From Distichodus sexfasciatus (taxonomy: Eukaryota > Chordata > Actinopteri > Characiformes > Distichodontidae): 64,000 bases of DNA. Every line of letters begins with the position of its first letter. The first letter of the stretch is position 1. Position numbers and translations under genes: made by a program. The notes beneath the pieces are model-generated. The model was not told the origin of the DNA and made no database searches. It worked only from the letters and a program-made list of their open reading frames with translations. Below, piece after piece: positions 19,769 to 29,905 of this stretch. The stretch spans positions 62,001 through 126,000 of the forward strand of contig JAVGVS010000396.1 of assembly GCA_032718565.1 (NCBI GenBank), given 5' to 3'.

Positions 19769-21584
19769 GTAAGATACTGCTACGATTGAGATTAATTGCA
19801 AAATGACTGTGAGTAAAACAAACCAACGCTATTTGACCCCATTGTGTCCATGGCATCCATGGAGCGGACTACCGGCCAACACGTGTTATTTCCAGGATTT
19901 TTTGTAGCCTTTATCATTTTTGGAGGTTTAAAAGAAAACATAATCATGAAGGCAAGCACTTTCTCTATAAGGATGAATTGATGAACAGCATATAAATACA
20001 AGCATGTACAGCATCTATTATACGCTCTTATCAAGAGCCGCTTTCATTTGCTTAATTACCATGACAGTCTCCCAGGGGCAGCTTGGGGCTCAGAGCCTTG
20101 ATCAGGGGCTCAGCATTGTTTTTAGGGTTAGGGTTTGCATTTTTGGGCAGTTTATCTGCAGTTTTTCTCCTCTCAAACCTCAGTACCACTTGTTCCGAGT
20201 GCTTATATTCATGTGGCGTCAGAGCCGAAGTGAGGTGCTGCATAGTTAGGAGTTAAAACACAGAGCCCGACGGGAAAGGGGATCAACTTCAAAGAGTCTC
20301 AAGGAAAGAAAGCTATGAACCCTGGGGAATGAGCTCGTTTTCTTCCAGATTATCCATCGACCCGGCATCACTTGCAGGTACTGACTAAAATCAACAATAT
20401 TACACAGAAAACCTGCGGAAAATATTACACTAAACACCTGCCGAAGCCCCCAAACAGTCACTGTAATGCAGCTTTCCTTCCTTTATTCCTTTTTTTTTCC
20501 TCCACCAAGTCTTTGGATCGAAGCACTGGAATCGACCGAAATCGGTCTAGATCTGGGAATAGGTGTTCTTTTGAAGAAGAGAAGCCCCCGTCGAAGCCGG
20601 AGTGGCGGACTCGCTTCTCGGGGATGATAGCTGCCGCTTTTACCGGTCGAGGAGAAATCAAAAGCCTGGCCCACTTTCCTGAGCTTGGCGCTTGATCAGA
20701 ACCTGTTAGAAGAGAGATCTGCGGTGATTCATAAAGGAGAACGCCTTCCAACCCGTGGTCGATTTGTTTGTTACTTTGCTGTAATCTTTCCAACGCTTTA
20801 AAGAATAAGGGGAAGGGAGTCGGACCGTTCTGGCCCTAAACCGACTTCTACAGACTTCTGTGCTTGGTGGTGGAAAATCTCCCTCTGAACTGAACACATG
20901 GCGAAGAACATCGACGGGTTCCGCCTTTTTTGGGTACAATATCCCGGTTCAAACTGACATTAGGAGATGAATTTTAACCTGTGGTATCTGTTTTATCAGT
21001 TATCTGTGAAGAGCATGCAGCCCATTTTTCTGTAAAATTTTAAATAACAGTATAGTTACATGGAACTATGCCAAAAGGACAGACAAGAGAAATGTAGAAA
21101 AAAAAATTGAACAAAAATCCATAGAAGTCTACTTAAAATTAGCAAAAGATAGAACTGAAAATTATTTGAGAAGTTTCACTATTAATAGATCAGTAAAAAT
21201 AGATGGTGAAATAATTAGAAACAAATTATTATTTCATTGATGATGATGATGACTATTAGAAATTAATTTCAAATTTACATAGGAACGTACGTAATAAAAT
21301 GTACGTCTTATTATCGTAATACCTTAATCATATTTTGTTAAGCTCATGCTTTTTATAATTTCTCATTAATCGGGGTCAAAGAATTGCCAAAAGACGGTGA
21401 ATTCCTAAACATAATCCTAATGTAAAGGCTATATTTATTCTTTAATATTACAAATCTAAACGTTACAAATCTGAAAATGTTGCAATATATTCCTAATCTG
21501 TCCTAATCCTGACAACTCTCACCTAGAATTTCTGATGTTAATGTATGCTCTGTGTTCCCTTTCGTCCTCTCCTTCTCTCTCTAG
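19769..21584 (+). other. notch1: notch1 intron 18
   Basis: 1816-bp intron. A SINE-like copy lies at ~19995-20125. A moderately GC-rich segment (~20470-20930) has open frames but no recognisable protein. Acceptor cttctctctctag. Confidence 0.6.
19995..20125 (+). repeat. SINE-like element, copy 3
   Basis: tacgctcttatcaagagcc, accatgacagtctccc and ttgatcaggggctcagc align with the copies at 1612 and 19138; diverged. Confidence 0.55.
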
Positions 21585-21883
21585 ATGGCTTCACGCCGCT
21601 GATGATCGCCTCGTGTAGTGGGGGCGGCCTGGAAACGGGCAACAGCGAAGAAGAGGAGGACGCGTCGGCCAACGTCATCAACGACTTTATCTACCAGGGT
21701 GCCAACCTGCACAACCAAACGGACCGCACAGGCGAGACGGCGCTACACCTGGCTGCCCGCTACGCCCGCTCCGACGCCGCCAAGAGGCTGCTGGAGGCCA
21801 GTGCCGACGCCAACATCCAGGACAACATGGGCAGGACGCCGCTGCACGCTGCCGTGGCTGCCGACGCTCAGGGGGTGTTCCAG
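21585..21883 (+). CDS. notch1: notch1 exon 19: ANK1-3
   Basis: 299 nt. Reads GFTPLMIASCSGGGLETGNS, FIYQGANLHNQTDRTGETAL, HLAARYARSDAAKRLLEASA and MGRTPLHAAVAADAQGVFQ, nearly identical to human. These repeats form the surface that binds RBPJ and Mastermind. Ends phase 0. Confidence 0.98.
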
Positions 21884-22500
21884 GTGGGCCGACCAGAAGC
21901 AGACTAGTTCATAGGGGTGTAGTGGTTTGTCGATCTACATCAGTACATCGATTCAATTACCAAAGAGCCCACAGCATCAATCCAAAACCGTCAGGGAACG
22001 TTGTACGCATTGTTGCTTGTTTTTATATTACATGAGAAGACTCTCAAGCACCATCCGTACTTAAGAAGAAATTAATTCAGATAACATCACCTACTCTGGG
22101 TTCTCGAGGGTTTTGACAATTATGAATGCTTTGTTATTTGTTCCTAGGTAAGAAGGAACACTCATAAGCATATTTTTTCACCTGCCTGTTTGTGCAAATC
22201 ATTAGCTAATTTGGTTCTACAGTTGAAAACTGAAGAAATTATTGGTGAATGAGGCCCGTTGTTTTTCATCTTAATGTCTGATTGAGCTAAGAAATCAAAT
22301 TGTCAAATGATATTTGAGTTGCTTTTTGTCGTTTTAGTATGAATGGAATTGTGTTAAATTGAATTGTGGTGAAACTTGTGATTTACACCTCTACTATCTC
22401 CAACCTAGAGTTTTATGCCGAGCAAATTAATATTAATTAATTAATATTTTATCCTCTCAATGCATTTAAACCAATTTCTTATATTAAATTCTCATTCTAG
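21884..22500 (+). other. notch1: notch1 intron 19
   Basis: 617-bp intron. 21925-22000 (cgattcaattaccaaagagc, ccacagcatc) resembles the remnant at 1795-2160. ~22040-22262 belongs to the GGGCCTCATTCACC repeat family. Acceptor attctcattctag. Confidence 0.6.
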
Positions 22501-22648
22501 ATTTTGATACGGAACCGGGCCACGGACCTGGATGCCCGCATGCACGATGGCACCACCCCTCTGATCCTTGCCGCGAGGCTGGCGGTGGAGGGCATGGTGG
22601 AGGAGCTCATCAACTGCCATGCCGACGTTAATGCCGTTGACGACTTCG
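22501..22648 (+). CDS. notch1: notch1 exon 20: ANK3-4
   Basis: 148 nt. Reads ILIRNRATDLDARMHDGTTP, LILAARLAVEGMVEELINC and HADVNAVDDFG. Gly codon split 1/2. Highly conserved. Confidence 0.98.
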
Positions 22649-22779
22649 GTAAGACACTGACCACAAGTTGACACAAAATTGCTTACTCTTTACACCCATG
22701 AGACATCTTAAGATGATTGGTGTTTGTTCGTACTCTTGGTATATTTCAATCAGAGTTGATGTGTTTTGGGGTGTGGTAG

Positions 22780-22877
22780 GCAAATCTGCTCTGCATTGGG
22801 CTGCTGCTGTGAATAACGTGGATGCGGCCATGGTGCTGCTTAAAAACGGAGCCAATAAGGACATGCAGAACAACAAG
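22780..22877 (+). CDS. notch1: notch1 exon 21: ANK5
   Basis: 98 nt after a 131-bp intron. Acceptor gggtgtggtag. Reads KSALHWAAAVNNVDAAMVLL then KNGANKDMQNNK. Donor gtaagg, phase 0 out. Confidence 0.98.
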
Positions 22878-23321
22878 GTAAGGCGCTTCTATTCTAAAGA
22901 GCGTGAGTCCAAACACATTTTTAAATAGTTTCAATGATAAATAGAGAACAAACGGGTTAAACTGGTGAGCCTGTGTTATAATATATATACAGTGTATAAT
23001 ATAAAATAATAATTTACCATATTTTAGAAAGGATCTTTGCTGCTTGATTTTGGGAAAGATCAAGATAATTTTAGAGAACATTTAGAAAGGATCTTTGTTG
23101 CTTCTTGGAAAAAAAAAGAAAATATGGACAGAAATATCATTGTTGAATTTTTTAATACTCCAAATAATGATATTCATTATCAAGCACATTGTTTTGAATA
23201 AACGCACTTCACAAGCATGTAGTATAATCCCAAAATGTACGTATTTCCACAGTTTTGCCTACAAGACAATGACATAAGAAAAAGGCTGTATTTCTCATTC
23301 TGAATTCTCTGACTATTTCAG
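22878..23321 (+). other. notch1: notch1 intron 21
   Basis: 444-bp AT-rich intron. A tandem duplication of agaaaggatctttg(c/t)tgctt occurs at ~23026 and ~23085. Nothing else seen. Confidence 0.6.
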
Positions 23322-24674
23322 GAGGAGACGCCATTATTTCTGGCAGCGAGGGAGGGCAGCTATGAGACGGCCAAAGTCCTGCTGGAGCACTTTGCTAACC
23401 GTGAGATCACTGACCACATGGACCGTCTTCCGAGGGACATCGCCCAGGAGCGCATGCACCACGACATCGTGCGCCTCCTGGATGAGTACAACCTAGTGCG
23501 CAGCCCGCCCATGCACAGCGCCCCGCTCAGCACCACTCTGTCGCCCCCTCTTTGCTCCCCCAACACCTACCTGAGCGGGATGAAGCCCTCAGTCCAGCCC
23601 AAGAAGCCCCGCAAGCCCAGCACCAAAGGCATCGGCTGCAAGGATGGCAAAGACCTGAAGGCCAAAAAGAAGAAACCCCAAGATGGAAAAAGCAACTTGC
23701 TGGACAGCTCAGCCGTCCTCTCACCTGTCGATTCTCTCGAGTCGCCCCACGGCTACATCTCTGACGTGGCCTCTCCCTCCCTTATGACTTCGCCCTTCCA
23801 ACAGTCGCCCTCCATGCCCCTCAACCACCTCCCCGGTATGCCTGATGCCCACCTCGGCATCAACCACCTGACCATGCCCGGCAAGCAGGACCTGGCCCGC
23901 TTGCAGTTCGATCCCTTGCCGCCTCGCTTGACCCACCTGCCTGTGGCCGGTTCAAACGGTCCAGGTGCAATCAATGGCCAGTGTGACTGGCTCAGCAGGA
24001 TGCATAGTACCAACATGGGTCAGCAGGGGCAATTCGGGGGAATGAGGAACGCCCAAAACCAGGGAGGTCTGCATCCAGGTGGACAGCACGGCAGTTTGAT
24101 CAGTTCCATCCACAGCGGAGTTCCAGCCAGCGCCTTGTCCCAGATGATGGGCTATCAAGCTTTGTCCAACACCCATTTGGCCACGCAAGCGCACCTCCTA
24201 CAGCCACAGCAGATCCAAGCCGACTTGCAGCAGAGGCAACAGCAACAACAACAGCACCTGCAGCAGCACCAGAACTCGACAGCGCCCAATGGAGGCCAGA
24301 GCTTCATCGGCGTCGAGCTGGAACAGGGTGGCACCGGCGGAAACGGAGGAAGCAACACCGGCATACCGGTCCACACCATCCTGCCGCAGGAGACGCAGCT
24401 CCTCAATGCCCAGACATTGGCGTCCAGCATGGCCAGCACCCAGTTCCTCACTCCGCCCTCCCAGCATAGCCATTCAGCCATCATGGACACCACCACGCCC
24501 AACCACCAGCTCCAGGTGCCCGACCACCCCTTCCTCACGCCCTCGCCTGGCTCCCCCGACCAGTGGTCCAGCTCCTCGCCCCACTCTAACCTGTCCGACT
24601 GGTCAGAGGGGATCTCCAGCCCCCCCACCAGCATGCAGTCCCAAATCGGACACATTCCCGAGCAGTTCAAATAG
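23322..24674 (+). CDS. notch1: notch1 last exon: ANK6-7, TAD, PEST
   Basis: 1353 nt ending in TAG at 24672-24674. ANK6 (EETPLFLAAREGSYETAKVL) and ANK7 (DHMDRLPRDIAQERMHHDIV) are followed by LSPPLCSPN, a Lys-rich segment, the conserved block LLDSSAVLSPVDSLESPHGY, a Gln-rich TAD (~24220-24275), FLTPPSQHS, and the PEST tail with WSSSSPHSNLSDWSEG ending IPEQFK. The FBXW7 degron reads FLTPSPGSPDQW: Gly replaces the acidic residue four places after the degron Thr in human (TPSPES). Confidence 0.98.
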   Translation, partial: EETPLFLAAREGSYETAKVLLEHFANREITDHMDRLPRDIAQERMHHDIVRLLDEYNLVRSPPMHSAPLSTTLSPPLCSPNTYLSGMKPSVQPKKPRKPSTKGIGCKDGKDLKAKKKKPQDGKSNLLDSSAVLSPVDSLESPHGYISDVASPSLMTSPFQQSPSMPLNHLPGMPDAHLGINHLTMPGKQDLARLQFDPLPPRLTHLPVAGSNGPGAINGQCDWLSRMHSTNMGQQGQFGGMRNAQNQGGLHPGGQHGSLISSIHSGVPASALSQMMGYQALSNTHLATQAHLLQPQQIQADLQQRQQQQQQHLQQHQNSTAPNGGQSFIGVELEQGGTGGNGGSNTGIPVHTILPQETQLLNAQTLASSMASTQFLTPPSQHSHSAIMDTTTPNHQLQVPDHPFLTPSPGSPDQWSSSSPHSNLSDWSEGISSPPTSMQSQIGHIPEQFK

Positions 24675-24739
24675 AGCGCACATCTCGAGGCTGGATGTAA
24701 CAGGACTTTTTTTTTTTGTAAGAGCACTCTTTGAAAAGG

Positions 24740-24745
24740 AATAAA
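24740..24745 (+). terminator. notch1: Proximal polyA signal AATAAA (notch1)
   Basis: AATAAA 66 bp after the stop codon. Could give a very short 3' UTR; use unknown. Confidence 0.4.
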
Positions 24746-26155
24746 GCAGTAAACCCATTTGAACGAAGGGTCTTTTCTATGCCTTTTGTACTAACCCATT
24801 TCCTTCTTTTTTTATTTATTCATGTCCTGTTATTTATAATTTTAGTCACCTGCTTGAGGAAGTTTTCTCGTCATTTGAGGTCAAAAGGTATGTGAAAGGT
24901 AAAAGAAGTAGCATTTTTTTTTCTTTTTGATGCTTCATTGTTTCAGATATACTGTGTTTTTTGACATACACACTGGGTATTTATTGGTGTAATATGTTAC
25001 CTTTCTTTTATAATCAATTGGCCTATAATTTCAATGTTTTCTACATTACTGTATCATTTTGTAAAACACAAAAATTCATGTAAGGGCATTTTATAGAGCA
25101 CATTTTATAATGAAGTTCTCAGTATTAAGTACTTAAGTAGATCTTCTGTTGATTTTTTTTTTAACAATCAAGAGCGCTGCTTTTTTCCGTTTTTACCTGA
25201 TCAAAAGTACCAGAACAATGTTTTTTCCTCCCTGTTTTCATTTGGATCAGCTTTTTGAACATAGATGACTCCTTGTTTTGGACTCAATTCCACTGTCTAT
25301 AGGGACTGACCACTGAAAATCTTTTGTAAAGAACCTTTTGTCATTTCTTAGTGTTAGTTCACACCATGGTCAGCTGACTTTTGTTAATAAGCTCTTATAT
25401 AATTATTAGTCATAAGCTCTGATGTTTGTTAACACATGAACATTTGTATAGTTTTTTTTTTCTCACAGTTTATGAGATTTTCTTAATTGCCTTTCTTGTT
25501 CATAAATTACCTGCAAAAAGCAGAGTTTCTAAAATGTCCCCTGTGAGGGTGAGTGTGAATGCGAGGGAGGGTTTGGACTCGTTTATTCGGTGTTGCCGTG
25601 TGTAAAACAGGTTCCCGCCTCCTGCCTTCCTTTCCGTCTTATTGAACTGGTCGAGTGGCCAAAAATGTATTCTGTTAGAGCCCATGGCTGATGTAAATAG
25701 TTCTACCGGACATGTTTTATGCGAACAGGATTTTGTTTCAGAAATCTTAATGTCTTAAGTGTGTCGTTGAAATTTTGTTGTTCGCGATTTTGTTAACCAG
25801 TAGCTATTCTAGACAGAGAACATATATTTTGCTCAGTATCACTGAGTTAGAGGAGATATAAGAGATGTATACAGATAATTAGTTGTTTCTTTACATCCCA
25901 TAGAGCTGAATAACATAATTAAATGCGTTCAAATTGACTATTTATTGACCACTGGTTTAATACGACGAATAACATTTGTTTTTTTGTTGGAAATGGATTT
26001 GTGTGGATGTGGCACTGTGTCCTTTCTGAACCCTCAAAAATCAGCTGCATTGAACCTTAATATCTGTAAAAGTATCAATCCACAAGCTTTGTAGTTTACA
26101 GAAAGTATAATTTATGTCAGTTCTACGGTCAATCTGTAAATGTTCTTCTTGAAAT

Positions 26156-26161
26156 AATAAA
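26156..26161 (+). terminator. notch1: Distal polyA signal AATAAA (notch1)
   Basis: AATAAA followed ~30-50 bp later by a TG-rich stretch (agagtgtctgtttc). The likeliest main notch1 3' end. Confidence 0.5.
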
Positions 26162-26180
26162 ATATACAAATATGTATTTC

Positions 26181-27364
26181 ATTTCAGAGTGTCTGTTTCA
26201 AGTTCACAAGGAGGATTTTGCTCAGTTTGGTAGAATCTGCCACTCTCTTCTTTCCCATGCCGATATCAGTGAGGACTAATTTCCTCTTATTGCTTTTCAA
26301 TTCACAGAAGGATCACAGATAAAATTCTTTGTCTTGAAGCTTTTATCTTACTTATTTTCTTTCAACCCTAGGGGCAATTTTATCACACACAGATAAAACC
26401 CAGCTTAAATAACATTGTCAATGGCAAATTTCTATTCAAAATTTGGAGCATTTTTTAAAAGATGAATTTACAAAACAGGGCATAAATATTCAAATTAAAG
26501 TATATCATGATGTTAAGACCTACGTGCTGTACACTTCAGCACAACTCACTATCTTGCAAACTGAAGCTAAATGTAAAAACTCTATACATGGGATGCCTTA
26601 AAATGTGTGACAGTGGTCTGGTAGTTATGATGGTCCCACTAGGGGATTCTCCTATCTATACATTTAATCCAATAAGAATATTATGCGTGACAAAGTGCAA
26701 ATTTGAAAGGGACATAAAACTGCTACCGTGGGGTAAAAACCCACAGCAGCCACATGATGCGTTAGCATAGTGCCATCTTGCGGAAACCCCTAACACGCAG
26801 TTAAATCCACCGTTGCACATCACGTGTACCATATATGTGGAGGGAGTCGATTTCAAAAATGAACCGACAGTTAACAAACCACAGAATTTTATTTCCCCCA
26901 AGTTAATTCGTGCAGTTGTGTAATGATAAACTACGAGTTTAGTTGGTGATGTAATTTGGGGAACTGCTAAATGATTAGGAAGGGTCGTTTCAGAGTTTTG
27001 GAGTAAACTATTGGTTCTTAGTAACCTGGGGTCGAAGAATCGATTCTTTTTGGAGTCTTTTGTCGGATTTGGTCTGACGCCCGTTTCGCCGTTGCGCATT
27101 TTTAACCTAATGACTGGAACATCTGTTAAGAGTTAAAGATTGTGCATCGGCATTCATTGTTATTATTATTATTAATTAGCATTACTACTACTACTACTAG
27201 TATTAATAATAATAATAATATATATATATAATAATAAATAATAATAATGATAAAAGATAGCCTGAAGTGGGGTCCAAGAAAAAGTTGCAAAAACCAGCAC
27301 AAAAGCAGCTGATGCAGGAAACGTCGAAGAAATGAATCAGTGAATCAGATTGTATAAATGTATG
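26181..27364. other. Intergenic, notch1 to hAT element
   Basis: AT-rich with no convincing gene. Simple (ATT)n/(AT)n repeats lie at ~27160-27250. Confidence 0.6.
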
Positions 27365-27900
27365 CAGAGCCGGCCCAAGGCATAAGCAGATAGCAGCTGC
27401 GTAGGGCCCAATGACCACCAGGGGGGCCCCCAAGTATGAAATTACATCGTTTTTTAATTTTTATTTTTGAATTTATATATATTTTAATATTTCAGTTGAT
27501 ATCATATTGGTAATGAAATCCATTATTCAATATATAATGGTGCAGAGATGCATACTGATTGGAGTATGATAGCCATACAAGAGCATTGTCTACTAGTTAA
27601 TTTTGCCACTTTTCAGTACACCACATTAAGTATGCCTTTAATTGCTGCAAGACTTTGAATGTTAAAGTGCAAATTAACACCCTGACTTCTCTGTGGTTTT
27701 GCTACTGTTACAATTAAAATCATAGCAAGGTAAAACATTGGTATGATGTAAAAGCAACACAACTAAAAAAATAAAATTTATATTGGGTGTTAGATTTATA
27801 GTGTCGCGAATAATAAAGGATTGACAATAATTAGTCATATTGGTGGCTGGGGGCCCCAAATAAAATTCTGTAGGGCCCCTGAAGGCTTGGGCCGGCCCTG
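27365..27900. mobile_element. hAT-type MITE, TIR CAGRGCCGGCCC, 8-bp TSD
   Basis: Left terminus cagagccggccc at 27365; right terminus gggccggccctg ending at 27900. Perfect 8-bp TSD aatgtatg at 27357-27364 and 27901-27908. 536 bp without a transposase. hAT by TIR and TSD length. Confidence 0.85.
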
Positions 27901-27908
27901 AATGTATG

Positions 27909-28639
27909 TATCCTTTTTAGGCTCCTTTTTGCAAAATCCCCAGAACACTTTCAACATCAGGCTAAATCTGCAGATTGATTTGGCAGCCTCCTTTGCCCTT
28001 ATTCAGCTAAATAATAGCAGAACTTTAAAAAGTTTGTTTTGCATACACAAATTGGCTCAAAATGGAAGTCCATAGTCCCAATTAGAAAGTTGACTGACAG
28101 TCAAAGAATCCCAGCCAGCTAAAGGACACTAGAAGTTAGCATGTCAAACCTTGTTTTTTTTTCCTTCACTATAGTTCCAATTATAGGTCGATCACCAGAG
28201 ACGTCGTAGTGGGGGGAAAAAGGGGACTGATTTACCAAGACTATGGGTAGAGGGCCCCTTAAGTCTTCAATTATTTTATTATTGGGAGGGACCATGAGAC
28301 TGTATACACCCAGAATTTGGTGCTCGTCCCTGCCGATCCTCTGCGATTTTTGGCCTATAGAATGCACTTTCCTTTCTGTGACTTTTGGCTTAAGCTGCAC
28401 CAATCTTTTTGTAGGATAATAATAATAATAATATATATATATATATATAAAAATATAAATAAAACAGTACAATTACAAGAGCACTTTGCATTTGGACCCA
28501 TAATAATCCTACTTACTGAAAGAGACCTGCATCCAGGTAAATCAGGGTAAATCATGTGAGATCAGAATCTCACTGATTTGTAAAGGAAAACGGGGCATTT
28601 TTCTTTTGCAGCAAAAATGTCGTAGCATGAATTTCAGTG
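27909..28639. other. Intergenic stretch with AT microsatellite
   Basis: (AAT)n(AT)n at ~28417-28450. 28200-28360 (agggccccttaag, gggagggacc) may be old transposon DNA. No gene seen. Confidence 0.5.
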
Positions 28640-28890
28640 AATGAGTGACTATTTGCCATTATGAGCGCAGCACAGCACACAGTGCACCACAACGAAATGT
28701 GACCTCTGCATTTGACCTATCCGTGAAGACTCAGTGGGCAGCTGTTTTCGGTAGTGCCTGTGGAGCAGTGCTTAGGGACGGTACTTTGCTCATGACTACC
28801 TCGAGGGTACCTTTACGAATCTGGGACTTGAACTGGCGACCTTCTGATTACGGGGCCAACTCCCTAACCGTTACGCTACAAACTGTCCGC
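28640..28890 (-). repeat. tRNA-derived SINE, copy 3 (minus)
   Basis: gtgcaccacaacgaaatgtg, ggacggtactttgctcatga, then the complement of the tRNA-like head (gggacttgaactggcgacc...taaccgttacgcta). Same family as 7430 and 41726. It ends ~60 bp before the CpG-rich camsap1 promoter. Confidence 0.7.
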
Positions 28891-28949
28891 TAGCAACGAG
28901 TTTGCTTCCATTTGTCTTCACTTGACACGGCATGGGTTTGATGTGTGAC

Positions 28950-29300
28950 TACTGTGCGCGCGCTGACCCGATATGACGTTAGTTTCATTTTCCTGTAATT
29001 TTGGGGCGCGCGCGTCCTCTTGCGGCGCGCATGCGAGTCTGGCTCGTGCACGGTTTGTTGCCGCTGCCATAGAAGCGCGGGGAGGAGACGCGGCTCCTCA
29101 TGACTCCCAGTGGCGCGCTCTCTCCGATGTTATCTCGCTTTAGTTGTGCGTTTGTCCGTTCGGCTCGCCGATAGAGCGTGGGTCAGAAGGTACGGAGACG
29201 AAATGTTGCATTTTACCGTAGCTCCGCTCGGTTCTGCCGTGCCGTTATTATGCGTTCAGGCAACGTAAACGTGCTAAGACGCGCTATCAAATGTTAGCCA
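28950..29300 (+). promoter_or_regulatory. camsap1: CpG-rich camsap1 promoter region
   Basis: Dense CpG (gcgcgcgctgacc, ggggcgcgcgcgtcc, tgcggcgcgcatgcgag) in otherwise AT-rich DNA just upstream of the camsap1 start. An NRF1-like GCGCATGCG is at 29027-29035 and a CRE-like TGACGT at ~28974. No TATA box needed for this class. Start site not determined. Confidence 0.6.
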
Positions 29301-29748
29301 ACGCTACTAGCGTTAGCCACCTATCTAGCATGCATGCTGTCCTTCATTCCATTTACCGTCAAGATACTACATTTGTAGCACTAGCCGTTTAGCTATAACC
29401 GCTTCATCTTTAAGGTAAAAATGTTGAAATTATAGCGCGTTTCTTTACATGGGCCAAGGCGCTTGCTAGCTTAGCTAAGTTTACTGATTCGTCTCAGCGG
29501 CAGGTCTAGAAGGCACTGCGTCCCATTCAGCACACTAGCATTCAAAGTAAGGTATATATTAGTGACGCGTCGACACACTATGACGCCTGAAATTGGGACG
29601 AGGCCCGTGTCTCCGCTAACCGGCTAATGGACCCAGCAGATGCTAGCTAACGTTAGCTGCAAACTGTCTACCTAGCTAATGTTAGCTTGCCGTGACACGC
29701 TAACGTGCCGTCTGGGCGCCCCGCTTTGTTGTAGGCCGCGGTGTCGGA

Positions 29749-29905
29749 ATGGACGTGGAGTCGGGAGCAGGAGGGCAAAACGGCCGGAGGAAGATGGAAG
29801 CGACGGGCGAGGCGATGGAGGTCACGCCGCTGGAAATGTACGACTCGGCGCGGGCGAAGATAGCGGCCAACCTGCGCTGGCTTTTCGCTAAGGCTTACGG
29901 CATCG
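29749..29905 (+). CDS. camsap1: camsap1 exon 1 (start codon)
   Basis: ATG at 29749 begins MDVESGAGGQNGRRKMEATG, then MYDSARAKIAANLRWLFAKA, matching human YDAARAKIAANLQW. A downstream in-frame Met also exists (RRKMEA; human has a similar internal Met), so the exact start is likely but not proven. Donor gtgaga; Asp codon split 1/2. A noncoding 5' exon is possible: cagaag/gtacgg at 29190 and ttgttgtag at 29734 are compatible splice sites. Confidence 0.93.

Larger units (their letters stand above)
605..24674 (+). other. notch1: notch1 locus, 3' part (22 exons in window)
   Basis: Gene-level entry. Notch1 is a single-pass receptor: Delta/Jagged binding in trans leads to ADAM (S2) and gamma-secretase (S3) cleavage, and the released intracellular domain activates transcription with RBPJ and Mastermind. 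The exons encode, in order, EGF18-36, LNR1-3, HD-N/HD-C, a transmembrane helix, RAM with LWFP, an NLS, seven ankyrin repeats, a Gln-rich TAD and the WSSSSP PEST tail. Order, cysteine spacing and long identical stretches match NOTCH1 rather than NOTCH2/3: the ankyrin block is nearly identical, and the end reads SPPTSMQSQIGHIPEQFK. Ligand-binding EGF11-12 lie upstream of the window. All junctions keep phase except within exons 8-10. The paralogue letter (a or b) cannot be decided from sequence alone. Confidence 0.97.
24675..26180 (+). other. notch1: notch1 3' UTR (inferred)
   Basis: Open AT-rich sequence with no ORF or repeat after the stop. It extends to the distal polyA signal; its length is similar to mammalian NOTCH1 3' UTRs. 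The end is inferred. Confidence 0.6.

Noticed and set aside
20372..20695. Possible extra exon in notch1 intron 18
   Set aside because: Open frame only; no matching segment in Notch1 and flanking exons join in phase without it.
24155..24727. 190-codon minus-strand open frame
   Set aside because: Antisense shadow of the notch1 TAD/PEST exon; Cys/Trp runs are reverse-read CAG repeats.
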